From Arthrobacter sp. QXT-31 (lineage in GTDB: Bacteria; Actinomycetota; Actinomycetes; Actinomycetales; Micrococcaceae): a DNA stretch of 64,000 nucleotides. The notes below the pieces were generated by a model. The model worked only from the letters and a program-made list of their open reading frames with translations. It was not told the DNA's origin and did not search any database. Positions 1 through 9,079 of this stretch are shown in pieces (positions within the stretch are counted from its first letter, which is position 1; each line of letters starts with the position of its first letter). The DNA is taken from contig NZ_CP019304.1 of NCBI RefSeq assembly GCF_001969265.1, positions 3,720,001 to 3,784,000 on the forward strand, in the 5' to 3' direction. Both the position numbers and the translations under genes were made by a program.

Positions 1-1036
1 TGATCTTTTCGACGTCGGCCAGCTCATCCGAGCAGCGCAGTTTGGCGGCGATCGGCTCGAGACGGTTCAGCGTCTCCAGCAGGTGGTCGGTGACGAGCTG
101 CTCGTTGCCCTCGGCGTCGAGGATGATGATCGCATCCATGCCGTAGCGGGCAGCCCGCCACTTGTTCTCCTGGACGTGCCACGGCGGCATGGTGGGAATG
201 CTGCCGCCGGCGTCGAGGATGCCGGAGAACTCATGCACCAGGCACTGGGTGAGGGCTGCGACGGCGCCTACTTCCTCGAGCGTGGCCAGGCCGTCGCAGA
301 TGCGCATCTCGATGGTGCCCAGGGCGGGCACGGGGCGGATGTCCCAGCGGATCTCGGAGATGGTGTCGATCACGCCGGTGGTGAACATGTCCTGGACGTA
401 GGACTCGTATTCTTCCCAGCTGGGGAACTGGAAGGGCAGTCCCGCCGTGGGCAGCTGCTGGAACATGAGCGCCCGCTGCGATGCGTAGCCGGTGTCTTCG
501 CCGCCCCAGAACGGGCTTGACGCGGAGAGGGCCTGGAAATGAGGGAAGTAATTGACCAGGCCGTCCAGCACAGGGAGGACCTTGCTGCGCCGGTCCAGGC
601 CAACGTGGACATGCACCCCGTAGATCACCATCTGGCGGCCCCACCACTGCGTGCGGTCGATCAGCTTGGCGTAGCGCTCCTTGTCCGTGACCGGCTGCAG
701 CTGCGGCGGGCTGAACGGATGGCTCCCGGCGCAGAACACTTCCACGCCCATGGGGTCCGTGACTTCACGGAGGGCGGCCAGGGAGCGGGCGAGGTCTTCC
801 TTCGCCTCCGCAGCGGTCTCGCAGATGCCGGTCACGAGCTCCACGGTGTTCAGGAGCAGCTCCTGCTTGATGTGGGGGTGCTCGTCATCCTCGTTCAGTT
901 CGGGATGCCGTGCTGCGACCCCGCGCAGGACCTCGTTGGCCACGGACGAAAGTTCGCCGGTCTGCGCATCCACCAGCGCGAGTTCCCATTCCACACCAAG
1001 AGTTGATTGCCTGGATGAAGCGAAATCAATCTTCAT
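1..1036 (-). CDS. Carboxylate-amine ligase, YbdK/glutamate-cysteine ligase type (3' end outside window)
   Basis: The gene enters from the left edge on the minus strand, so its C-terminus is missing; about 345 residues are visible. The N-terminus reads MKIDFASSRQSTLGVEWELA, the typical start of GCS2-family ATP-dependent carboxylate-amine ligases, where the GVEWE segment supplies an acidic metal/ATP ligand. Further on are an HVHVG segment (VIYGVHVHVG) and an EIRWDIRP segment, both conserved in YbdK-like proteins. These enzymes join an amino acid to the gamma-carboxylate of glutamate; weak glutamate-cysteine ligase activity is known for E. coli YbdK. The ATG at 1034-1036 follows a GAGGGA ribosome binding site. 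The family is secure; the substrate is not. Confidence 0.88.
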   Translation of the reverse strand, partial: MKIDFASSRQSTLGVEWELALVDAQTGELSSVANEVLRGVAARHPELNEDDEHPHIKQELLLNTVELVTGICETAAEAKEDLARSLAALREVTDPMGVEVFCAGSHPFSPPQLQPVTDKERYAKLIDRTQWWGRQMVIYGVHVHVGLDRRSKVLPVLDGLVNYFPHFQALSASSPFWGGEDTGYASQRALMFQQLPTAGLPFQFPSWEEYESYVQDMFTTGVIDTISEIRWDIRPVPALGTIEMRICDGLATLEEVGAVAALTQCLVHEFSGILDAGGSIPTMPPWHVQENKWRAARYGMDAIIILDAEGNEQLVTDHLLETLNRLEPIAAKLRCSDELADVEKI

Positions 1037-1133
1037 GTGTCCCTCACTGTTTTGGTGGCAATTGCCGATGGTCCGCCGTCCGTTCCTGGCGAACAGCTGG
1101 CAGGGGAACGGTCACTCAAGTCTAGTGCAGGGG

Positions 1134-1139
1134 TAGCAT
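1134..1139 (+). promoter_or_regulatory. -10 hexamer TAGCAT, leaderless start for the NagZ-like gene
   Basis: TAGCAT ends 7 nt before the ATG at 1147, which would put the transcription start at or next to the start codon. No Shine-Dalgarno sequence is evident. Confidence 0.5.
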
Positions 1140-1146
1140 CGGAGTG

Positions 1147-2931
1147 ATGGCTTGGCTACACAGGGCGAGTGAGAGTGTTCACAAAACCGGCCGCCCCCAA
1201 ACCCCCAGAAAACTTCCCGGCGTTGCAGGCGTCCGGACTGCGTCAGCGCTCGCGGCGCTGTTCGCCGTCGCCTCCTGCACGGCGCCGCCGGCACCCCAGC
1301 CGGAACAAAGCACGACGACGGCGCCCGCGGCTTCCGCTTCCGGCTCACCCAGGGCGCCCCAGACAGCCCCACCGGAGACAGGCACGCGCAGCCCGGCCCC
1401 ACCGACGGCTGCGCCTGCACCCAGGGAAACTGCGGCTTTGGGCTGGGGCCCGCAGCAGCGGGACGCCGATGCCGCCGCAGCGGCAGTGGCAAAAATGACC
1501 CTGGAACAGAAGGCCGGGCAGGTGATCCTCCCCTTCTACACCGGCCTGGACCACGAGGCCCAGGCCGCCCAGGTGGAACGCCTCCACCTGGCCGGCTCCA
1601 TGATCATGGCCGACAACGTACCAGGAACCGCCACCGGCCTGGTGGACGTCCGGGCACTGGCCGGCGTGACGGGCCGGCTGGACAAGGCGGCCCGCGCCGG
1701 CGGCCGCACCTGGCCCGGCCTCATCGGCGTCGACCAGGAAGGCGGAGCGGTGAGCCGCATCGGCGCTCCGCTCACGCGCTGGCCCGCTCCCATGAGCTAC
1801 GGCGCGGCGGGCAGCGTGCCCCTGGCCGCTGAGGCCGGCACCGGGCTGGCGGCGGAACTGGCGCCGTTGGGTTTCACCGTGGACTTCGCGCCAACCGCCG
1901 ACATCACGATCGGCCCCGCCGATCCCACCATCGGAGCGCGGTCCATGTCCGCCGACCCCCGCGCCGCGGCATCGCTGAGTGCCGGCTTCACCAAGGGCAT
2001 GCTGGCCGGCGGCGTGCTGCCCGCCGTCAAGCACTTTCCGGGGCACGGCTCGGTGACCACCGATTCCCATAAGGCCCTCCCGGTCCAGAACGCCACCCTC
2101 CCGGAGCTGAAGGCGCGGGACTGGAAGCCGTTCCAGTCCGCGGTCAAGGCAGGGGCTCCCATGATCATGACCGGGCACATCGCCGTCCGGGCGCTGGAGC
2201 CGGGAGTGCCCGCATCCCTGTCGAAGGCGACGTACTCGGCACTTCGCGGGCTGGGCTTCAAAGGCGTTGCTGTCACGGACGGGCTGAACATGGGCGCGGT
2301 AACCGGCCGGTATCCGCACGGGTCCGCAGCCCCTGCCGCGCTGGCGGCGGGGGCGGACCTGCTGCTGATGCCGGCGGACGCGGCCGCCGCACATGCCGCC
2401 GTCGTCCGGGCCGTCGCCGGGGGAAAGCTCCCGCTGCAGCGCCTCGAGGAGGCCGCCCGCCGGGTGGTCACCATGATGGTCTGGCGCGGACGGACAGCGA
2501 AGCCCAGGCCCCCGGCAGCCCCGGGGAGCGGCGAAGCCCTGTCCGCGAAGATTTCGGCCCGGGCCATCACGGTGGTGGCAGGCCGGTGCAAGGGCGCGTC
2601 CGTGTCCGGCAGCGTCCGGGTGGCAGGCGGCACGCCAGTGGACCGGGCCCGCTTCGCCGCGGCGGCGAAGGACGCGGGAATCGCGCTGGGGAGGGGGCCG
2701 CTGGTCACGCTGATCGGGTACGGGGGCGGGCCGGTGAAAAGCGACCTCGCGGTGGCCCTGGACGCGCCGTGGCCGCTGGCGCAGTCCGCTGCGCCCACCA
2801 AGATCGCACTCTTCGGCCGCTCGCCGGGGGCGTACAAAGCACTGCTGGCCGTCCTGGCGGGCAAGGCCGGCGCCCCTGGAAAGCTGCCGGCCGCCGTCGG
2901 ATCCTACCGGGCGGGCACCGGCTGCAGGTAA
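1147..2931 (+). CDS. Glycoside hydrolase family 3 lipoprotein, NagZ-like beta-N-acetylhexosaminidase
   Basis: A 594-residue exported lipoprotein. A basic N-terminus and hydrophobic stretch lead to a VASC lipobox (Cys about residue 44), then a Pro/Ala/Ser/Thr-rich linker to about residue 110. The catalytic domain carries KHFPGHG at about 295 followed by DSH at about 306; this Asp-His pair acts as acid/base in NagZ-type GH3 enzymes. The nucleophile motif VTDGLNMGAV has its Asp near residue 378. NagZ enzymes remove N-acetylglucosamine from muropeptides or other N-acetylglucosaminides; here the enzyme would act outside the membrane. About 150 residues follow the usual domain and I do not recognise them. 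GTG 1144 precedes the ATG, but the -10 spacing favours 1147. Confidence 0.86.
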   Translation: MAWLHRASESVHKTGRPQTPRKLPGVAGVRTASALAALFAVASCTAPPAPQPEQSTTTAPAASASGSPRAPQTAPPETGTRSPAPPTAAPAPRETAALGWGPQQRDADAAAAAVAKMTLEQKAGQVILPFYTGLDHEAQAAQVERLHLAGSMIMADNVPGTATGLVDVRALAGVTGRLDKAARAGGRTWPGLIGVDQEGGAVSRIGAPLTRWPAPMSYGAAGSVPLAAEAGTGLAAELAPLGFTVDFAPTADITIGPADPTIGARSMSADPRAAASLSAGFTKGMLAGGVLPAVKHFPGHGSVTTDSHKALPVQNATLPELKARDWKPFQSAVKAGAPMIMTGHIAVRALEPGVPASLSKATYSALRGLGFKGVAVTDGLNMGAVTGRYPHGSAAPAALAAGADLLLMPADAAAAHAAVVRAVAGGKLPLQRLEEAARRVVTMMVWRGRTAKPRPPAAPGSGEALSAKISARAITVVAGRCKGASVSGSVRVAGGTPVDRARFAAAAKDAGIALGRGPLVTLIGYGGGPVKSDLAVALDAPWPLAQSAAPTKIALFGRSPGAYKALLAVLAGKAGAPGKLPAAVGSYRAGTGCR

Positions 2932-2981
2932 TGGCGCCGGTTGCAGGTAACACGGGCGTGCCCGCCGTTTAATGCACGGGC

Positions 2982-2987
2982 TTTAAT
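2982..2987 (+). promoter_or_regulatory. -10 hexamer TTTAAT, possible leaderless start
   Basis: TTTAAT ends 6 nt before GTG 2994. The intervening GGAGGG lies too close to the GTG to be a normal ribosome binding site, which supports a leaderless reading. Confidence 0.4.
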
Positions 2988-2993
2988 GGAGGG

Positions 2994-3821
2994 GTGCCGA
3001 TTCTGAACAAAGACATGACCCTGTGCATCTCCCTCTCGGCCCGGCCGAGCAACAACGGGACCCGCTTCCACAACCACCTGTACGACCAGCTGGGCCTGAA
3101 CTGGATCTACAAGGCCTTCGCGCCCACTGACCTGGCCCAGGCGATCGCGGGCGTCCGCGGCCTGGGGATCCGGGGCTGCGCCGTCTCCATGCCCTACAAG
3201 GAGGACGTCATCGCCCTGGTGGATGCCATGGACCCGTCCGCGAAGGCGATCGATTCCGTCAACACCATCGTCAACGATGGCGGGCGGCTGACCGCCTACA
3301 ACACCGACTACACGGCGATCGAGCAGCTGCTGCAGAGCAACGCCGTGCCCGTCGGGTCGTCGGTGCTGCTCAAAGGCGCCGGCGGCATGGCCAAGGCCAC
3401 GGCCGCGGCGCTGCGTGACGCGGGCTTCAAGGACGTCACCATCATCGCCCGCAACGAAGCCGCCGGCCGGGCGCTCGCCGATCTCTACGGCTTCGCCTGG
3501 CGCGCCGAACTCGGCACCGGCGCGGAGGCGACGGCGGACATGATCATCAACGTCACGCCCGTGGGAATGGCCGGGGGACCCGAAGCGGACGCGCTGTCCT
3601 TTCCCGCCGAAACCATCGAGGCCGCCAAGGTTGTCTTCGACGTCGTGGCGCTGCCCCCGGAAACGCCCCTCATCAAGGCGGGGCGGGCGGCCGGAAAGCA
3701 GGTCATCACCGGTGCGGAGGTGGCCACCATCCAGGCGCTGGAGCAGTTTGTGCTGTACACGGGCATCCGGCCCACGGAGCAGCAGGTCCGGGACGCCGAG
3801 GCGTTCGTGCGCGCGCAGTAG
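2994..3821 (+). CDS. Shikimate 5-dehydrogenase-like protein (SdhL/HI0607 type)
   Basis: 275 residues with the AroE fold. The N-terminus has LSARPSNNGTRFHN in place of the usual AroE substrate loop, a signature of the SdhL (HI0607) branch. The catalytic lysine sits in SMPYKED and the aspartate in NTDYTA, so the shikimate-site dyad is intact. A glycine-rich dinucleotide loop (LKGAGGMAKA) follows at about residue 123. SdhL proteins reduce or oxidise shikimate poorly compared with AroE, and their physiological substrate is not settled. The gene has no aromatic-pathway neighbours here, which fits an accessory role. ATG 3015 is an alternative start but lacks a ribosome binding site. Confidence 0.85.
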   Translation: MPILNKDMTLCISLSARPSNNGTRFHNHLYDQLGLNWIYKAFAPTDLAQAIAGVRGLGIRGCAVSMPYKEDVIALVDAMDPSAKAIDSVNTIVNDGGRLTAYNTDYTAIEQLLQSNAVPVGSSVLLKGAGGMAKATAAALRDAGFKDVTIIARNEAAGRALADLYGFAWRAELGTGAEATADMIINVTPVGMAGGPEADALSFPAETIEAAKVVFDVVALPPETPLIKAGRAAGKQVITGAEVATIQALEQFVLYTGIRPTEQQVRDAEAFVRAQ

Positions 3822-3853
3822 TTAGCAGGCGCAGGAGGTAGTGGTCCCCGTAC

Positions 3854-5101
3854 TTACACGGGCTCCACGGAGACAGCCACTCTTTCCTCCCCGATCCGGG
3901 TGAGGACCAGGGTGGCTGTCTTCTTGGCGGTTTTGCCTTCGGCTTTACCGCCTTTGCCGGCGCCCTTGCCCGCCGGCAGCAGCTGCTTGCGCAGCTCCTC
4001 CGGGGTGACGGAGGTGCCGCGCTTCTTGATGTCCAGCACGCCGACGCCGTTGTCCCGGACCCAGCCCTTGAGGGCCTTGACGTTGAACGGCATGACCTCC
4101 AGGACCCGGTAAGCCCGCGCGAACGGCGTGTCCACCAGCTCCGGGCCGCAGATGTAGGCAATGTGTTCGTCCACGAGATGCCCGCCCAGTTCCAGGGCGA
4201 GGTCGGCCACGAGACCGGCCCGGATGACCGCGCCGTCCGGCTCGTACAGGTAGCCCTCCACCGGGCCGACGGGGGCTACGGGTCCGGCGCCGAACCCCTC
4301 GCCGCTGGTCATTTCCGCGGCGCCGTCCGGCCCGATGACCAGGGCGGCGCGGCGGACGCCGGGACGGGCCACGGCGTTGAACCACAGCGTGACTTCCGTG
4401 ACGTCCCCGCCCACGGAGACCCACTGCGCCTCGCAGCCGGCAGGCACCGATTCATGTGGCATGCCGGGGCCCATCTTGACGCCGACGGCGCGCCCTGCAG
4501 CGGCGAGCGACTCCACGAAGGACAGCGGCGGAGAGAAGGCCTCGGGATCCCAGATCCGCTTGGTGCCGGACGTGGTGGTGGTGCGGCGGGCCGGGTCCAG
4601 CCAGACGCCGGCCCCGTCCTCCAGCTCCACCGACGTCGCGTCCGAATGGACCACCCTGGCGTGCGGAAAGGGGATCAGGTTGATGGTGGCGCAGGCGGCG
4701 GTGGTCTCGTCGACCTCCACGGCGGTCACGGCGATGTCCAGCGACGCCAGGGCCATGGCATCGGAGCCGAGGCCGCAGCCGAGGTCGGCGACGTGCCGGA
4801 CGCCGGCCTGGGCAAAGCGCTGCGCATGCCGGGCCGCGACGTTGAGCCGGGTGGCCTGCTCCAGGCCGGCCTGGGTGAAGAGCATCTGCCGGGCGAATTC
4901 GCCGAACTTGGCCTCGGCCTTGGTCCGGAGCCGTGACTGGGTCAGGACGGCGGACACGAGTTCGGGGGAGTGGCCGGCCTTGCGGAGGTTTGCTGTGAGG
5001 GTGAAGGAATCGTCTTCCCGGTAGGGCCCGAGCGAGGCCAGCAGCTCCCATCCTTCTTCTGTGAGGAGCGGGGCGATCTGGTCCTGCGGTGCTTCAGACA
5101 T
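3854..5101 (-). CDS. Class I SAM-dependent methyltransferase, THUMP-like domain protein
   Basis: 415 residues. The Rossmann methyltransferase signature VADLGCGLGSDAMALA lies at about residue 105, followed by an acidic VEVDE segment that would bind the SAM ribose, and by a WLDPARR motif near 168. The C-terminal part matches the THUMP-like tail of actinobacterial proteins of this kind, which are presumed RNA methyltransferases. The final 35 residues are Lys/Gly-rich before a short beta segment. The gene is divergent from the small membrane protein gene at 5156; both have hexamers at leaderless spacing in the 54-bp gap. The target is unknown. Confidence 0.8.
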   Translation of the reverse strand: MSEAPQDQIAPLLTEEGWELLASLGPYREDDSFTLTANLRKAGHSPELVSAVLTQSRLRTKAEAKFGEFARQMLFTQAGLEQATRLNVAARHAQRFAQAGVRHVADLGCGLGSDAMALASLDIAVTAVEVDETTAACATINLIPFPHARVVHSDATSVELEDGAGVWLDPARRTTTTSGTKRIWDPEAFSPPLSFVESLAAAGRAVGVKMGPGMPHESVPAGCEAQWVSVGGDVTEVTLWFNAVARPGVRRAALVIGPDGAAEMTSGEGFGAGPVAPVGPVEGYLYEPDGAVIRAGLVADLALELGGHLVDEHIAYICGPELVDTPFARAYRVLEVMPFNVKALKGWVRDNGVGVLDIKKRGTSVTPEELRKQLLPAGKGAGKGGKAEGKTAKKTATLVLTRIGEERVAVSVEPV

Positions 5102-5108
5102 GGGATCA

Positions 5109-5114
5109 AGCCTA
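5109..5114 (-). promoter_or_regulatory. -10 hexamer TAGGCT (minus strand), leaderless methyltransferase start
   Basis: On the minus strand TAGGCT ends 7 nt before the ATG at 5101. Confidence 0.5.
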
Positions 5115-5142
5115 GTGGAGCGGCCGCCCCGGCTGTTCCCGA

Positions 5143-5148
5143 TAGGGT
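5143..5148 (+). promoter_or_regulatory. -10 hexamer TAGGGT, leaderless start of small membrane protein
   Basis: TAGGGT ends 7 nt before ATG 5156. It forms a compact divergent pair with the minus-strand hexamer at 5109-5114. Confidence 0.45.
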
Positions 5149-5155
5149 GGTCTGA

Positions 5156-5572
5156 ATGGAATCCAGCGAAACGCCCGCCCCAGGTCAGTCCGGTTCAGGT
5201 CAGCCCGAAAGCAACAACCCTGATCCGGTGCCGGAGCAGCATGGCCGCCTGGTCCGGTATGCGCGCCCGGCGCTGATCGCCGGCGCTGTGGTCGCCGTCG
5301 TCTGCCTTGTCCTGCTGGTGATCATTTTCCTGCTGGACTCCTTCAACGCCACCGTCTATTCAGTGGGCGGCAAGGACATCAGCGACGCCACCGAGGAAGC
5401 CCGGCAGATCCGCGATCTGTATCTGGGCGCGCGTATAGGCGGCATCGTGGTGCTGATTGTGTCGGTCCTGACCGCCGCGGCGTCCGCCGCCGTCCTGGTC
5501 CGCGAGCAGCGGAAGACAGGAGACGCCGACGGCGGCGAGGACCTGGGGTTCGACGACCTCGCCGGCCGCTGA
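5156..5572 (+). CDS. Small two-helix membrane protein of unknown function
   Basis: 138 residues. A polar, Pro/Ser/Gln-rich cytoplasmic N-terminus of about 35 residues precedes a first membrane helix (ALIAGAVVAVVCLVLLVIIF). A short loop rich in charged residues follows, then a second helix (IGGIVVLIVSVLTAAASAAV) and an acidic tail. No catalytic motif is visible. It stands between the methyltransferase and the groES promoter region, and nothing in the layout ties it to either. It is a recognisable kind of actinobacterial hypothetical protein, but I cannot assign a family. Confidence 0.75.
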   Translation: MESSETPAPGQSGSGQPESNNPDPVPEQHGRLVRYARPALIAGAVVAVVCLVLLVIIFLLDSFNATVYSVGGKDISDATEEARQIRDLYLGARIGGIVVLIVSVLTAAASAAVLVREQRKTGDADGGEDLGFDDLAGR

Positions 5573-5629
5573 CTTCCGCAGCCGGAACGGTTACGGGCCG
5601 GGGCAGCGTGGGTTACGTCAGGTGAATTT

Positions 5630-5656
5630 CTGGCACTCGCCTTGACCGAGTGCTAA
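5630..5656 (+). promoter_or_regulatory. CIRCE operator 1 (HrcA-type) upstream of groES
   Basis: CTGGCACTC, nine bases, then GAGTGCTAA. The right arm matches the CIRCE consensus exactly; the left arm differs from TTAGCACTC at two positions. The -35 element TTGACC (5643-5648) lies in its spacer, so bound HrcA would block the polymerase. Confidence 0.85.
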
Positions 5657-5671
5657 CCCCTTACATAGAGT
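5643..5671 (+). promoter_or_regulatory. groES promoter, TTGACC-N17-TAGAGT
   Basis: The -35 TTGACC (5643-5648) and the -10 TAGAGT (5666-5671) are separated by exactly 17 bp. The promoter overlaps CIRCE 1 and is followed at once by CIRCE 2. This predicts a 5' leader of about 135 nt before the groES start. Confidence 0.75.
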
Positions 5672-5676
5672 CATCA

Positions 5677-5703
5677 TTAGCACTCTCCCTAGGCGGGTGC
5701 TAA
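5677..5703 (+). promoter_or_regulatory. CIRCE operator 2 (HrcA-type) upstream of groES
   Basis: TTAGCACTC, nine bases, then GGGTGCTAA: one mismatch from the CIRCE consensus. It overlaps the expected transcription start, so it would also lie at the 5' end of the mRNA. Confidence 0.9.
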
Positions 5704-5812
5704 TACACGAAGAGCTGCCAGCCTGGCTGCTGCCGGCACCGCGACGACGGTCTGCCGCCACGGCGCAACAGTTTTTACTGTCCATGAATTTTGACGAAAA
5801 GGAGAGGTCCGA

Positions 5813-6106
5813 GTGTCGGTCTCTATTAAGCCTCTTGAGGATCGCATTGTTGTCCGCCCGCTCGAAGCCGAGCAGACCACCGCTTCCGGCCTGGTTATCC
5901 CGGACTCCGCACAGGAGAAGCCGCAGGAAGGCGAAGTTGTAGCAGTGGGCCCCGGCCGCTTCGAAGACGGCAACCGCGTGCCGGTGGACGTAGCCGTTGG
6001 CGACGTCGTCATCTACTCCAAGTACGGCGGAACCGAAGTCAAGACCGGCGGCACCGAGTACCTCGTGCTCTCCGCCCGCGACGTTCTGGCGATCGTCGTT
6101 AAGTAA
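5813..6106 (+). CDS. groES: Co-chaperonin GroES
   Basis: 97 residues, the normal length for the 10-kDa lid that caps GroEL during ATP-driven folding in the cytoplasm. The sequence opens [20 protein letters not shown] and contains the mobile loop ([20 protein letters not shown]) whose hydrophobic IP segment contacts GroEL. The start is GTG 5813, preceded by AAGGAG at 5799-5804. groEL follows after 84 bp in the same direction without a visible terminator, so the two should be cotranscribed under HrcA control from the double CIRCE promoter. Confidence 0.98.
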   Translation: MSVSIKPLEDRIVVRPLEAEQTTASGLVIPDSAQEKPQEGEVVAVGPGRFEDGNRVPVDVAVGDVVIYSKYGGTEVKTGGTEYLVLSARDVLAIVVK

Positions 6107-7801
<1,695 letters not shown>

Positions 7802-7831
7802 GCTGCTGCCCGCACCCGCGGTTTCCGAAAG

Positions 7832-7865
7832 GGGGCCCGGTCCAGCTGACGCTGGGCCGGGTCCC
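7832..7865 (+). terminator. Stem-loop after groEL
   Basis: Arms 7832-7846 and 7851-7865 pair over 15 positions (two G-T wobbles) around a TGAC loop. A short T-containing stretch follows. It sits 31 nt after the groEL stop. Confidence 0.75.
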
Positions 7866-7941
7866 TTGGTGTTGCAGGGACCTGATTGCCTGAGCCCGTT
7901 AGCCCGGTTTATCGCAGCGCGTCCAGCGCAGCGCGCTGATC

Positions 7942-8910
7942 CTAGCGCCGGGCGCGGAGGGCCTGCCGCCGAAGCCGTAGCGCCGCGCCGTCGGAAAGCC
8001 GCCTGGTGACCAGCCGGTGGAAGTACAGGACCGCGACGGCGGCTGCCACGATGCCGCCGAGGTTCACGAGCAGCTGCAGGGCAGAACCGGCCGCCTTGTT
8101 GAATTCGCCCAGGACCAGTGCCACGGCGACGAAACCGGCCGCGGGGACGGTGGTCACCGAAATAAAGACCCCGATCAGGGCGGCCGAGCGCCCGCTGATG
8201 ACCGACAGCATCCCGGCGCCGCCGGCGAGGACGGCCACGACCAGGGAAAACGGTCCGGGGTGGTAGATGAACTCCGCAGCGGAGGCGCGGTCCAGCACGT
8301 CCCGGGGGAACAGGTTGGCGGGCAGTGCAAGCCAGGTGATCAGCGCGGTGGTGAGCATCGCCGTCGGGAAGCCCAGGCCGAGGGCCAGCGACGCGCGCCC
8401 GCCGAGCCTCCAGTTGCCGCGCACCACGGCGACAGCCAGGGCAGCAAGCGGCCCGAACTCGGGCCCCACGGCCATGGCGCCGACGATGGCGATGGTCGAA
8501 TCGGTAACGATGCCGATGGCGGCCAGCAGGGTGGCCAGCACGAGGAACGCCAGGAAGGTCCAGCTGAGCCGCGACTCCTCGCCGGTCTGCCGCGATACCT
8601 CCTCCCAGATGACCGTGTCGGCACCTTCCCCCGGGGCGGTCTCCTCGGCCCTGTCAGCCCGGTCTGAGAGGACGAACTCCGGGGCGGACACGGCAATGGA
8701 CCCGAGACTTTCGATCTTCAGGACATGGAGCTTTTCCAGCAGTTCCTCCACCGATTCCCGTGCGATGTACGCCACCACGACGTCTCCCCTGGGATGGACC
8801 GAGGCCCCCGCATGCACCGCCACCTCCGCGGTGCCGGGCTGCTGTTCGCACTGTTCGGCTACGAGGCCCGTCAGTTCTGCCGGGACGCAAATCCGCATCT
8901 GCACGATCAC
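7942..8910 (-). CDS. DUF389 (TIGR00341-type) membrane protein
   Basis: 322 residues. The first 100 or so are soluble and ferredoxin-like; the rest holds about six hydrophobic segments. The motif TIAIVGAMAVGPEFGPL near residue 140 is the family hallmark (GAM..(S/G)P..GP). DUF389 proteins occur across bacteria and archaea; no transport substrate or enzymatic role is established. The GTG at 8908-8910 follows GGGAG with a 6-nt gap. The gene converges on groEL and diverges from the acyltransferase gene at 9080. Confidence 0.85.
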   Translation of the reverse strand: MIVQMRICVPAELTGLVAEQCEQQPGTAEVAVHAGASVHPRGDVVVAYIARESVEELLEKLHVLKIESLGSIAVSAPEFVLSDRADRAEETAPGEGADTVIWEEVSRQTGEESRLSWTFLAFLVLATLLAAIGIVTDSTIAIVGAMAVGPEFGPLAALAVAVVRGNWRLGGRASLALGLGFPTAMLTTALITWLALPANLFPRDVLDRASAAEFIYHPGPFSLVVAVLAGGAGMLSVISGRSAALIGVFISVTTVPAAGFVAVALVLGEFNKAAGSALQLLVNLGGIVAAAVAVLYFHRLVTRRLSDGAALRLRRQALRARR

Positions 8911-9079
8911 CGGACACTCCCATCGTCACGCCGAAACTCCTGTGAGGCCGACTCTACAACGCCTAAAAAGCCGGACCCGGCCAGGCTGAGACGCCAATCA
9001 CACCAGGCGCGTTTGATTCGTCTCGAATATCACGAATCGGTAACATGGGTACTTTGTGCTGCCGTTTGAGGGGTTATCT

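Noticed and set aside
9056..9079. GTG at 9056 as start of the acyltransferase
   Set aside because: It has no ribosome binding site, whereas GTG 9080 has GAGGGG at proper spacing.
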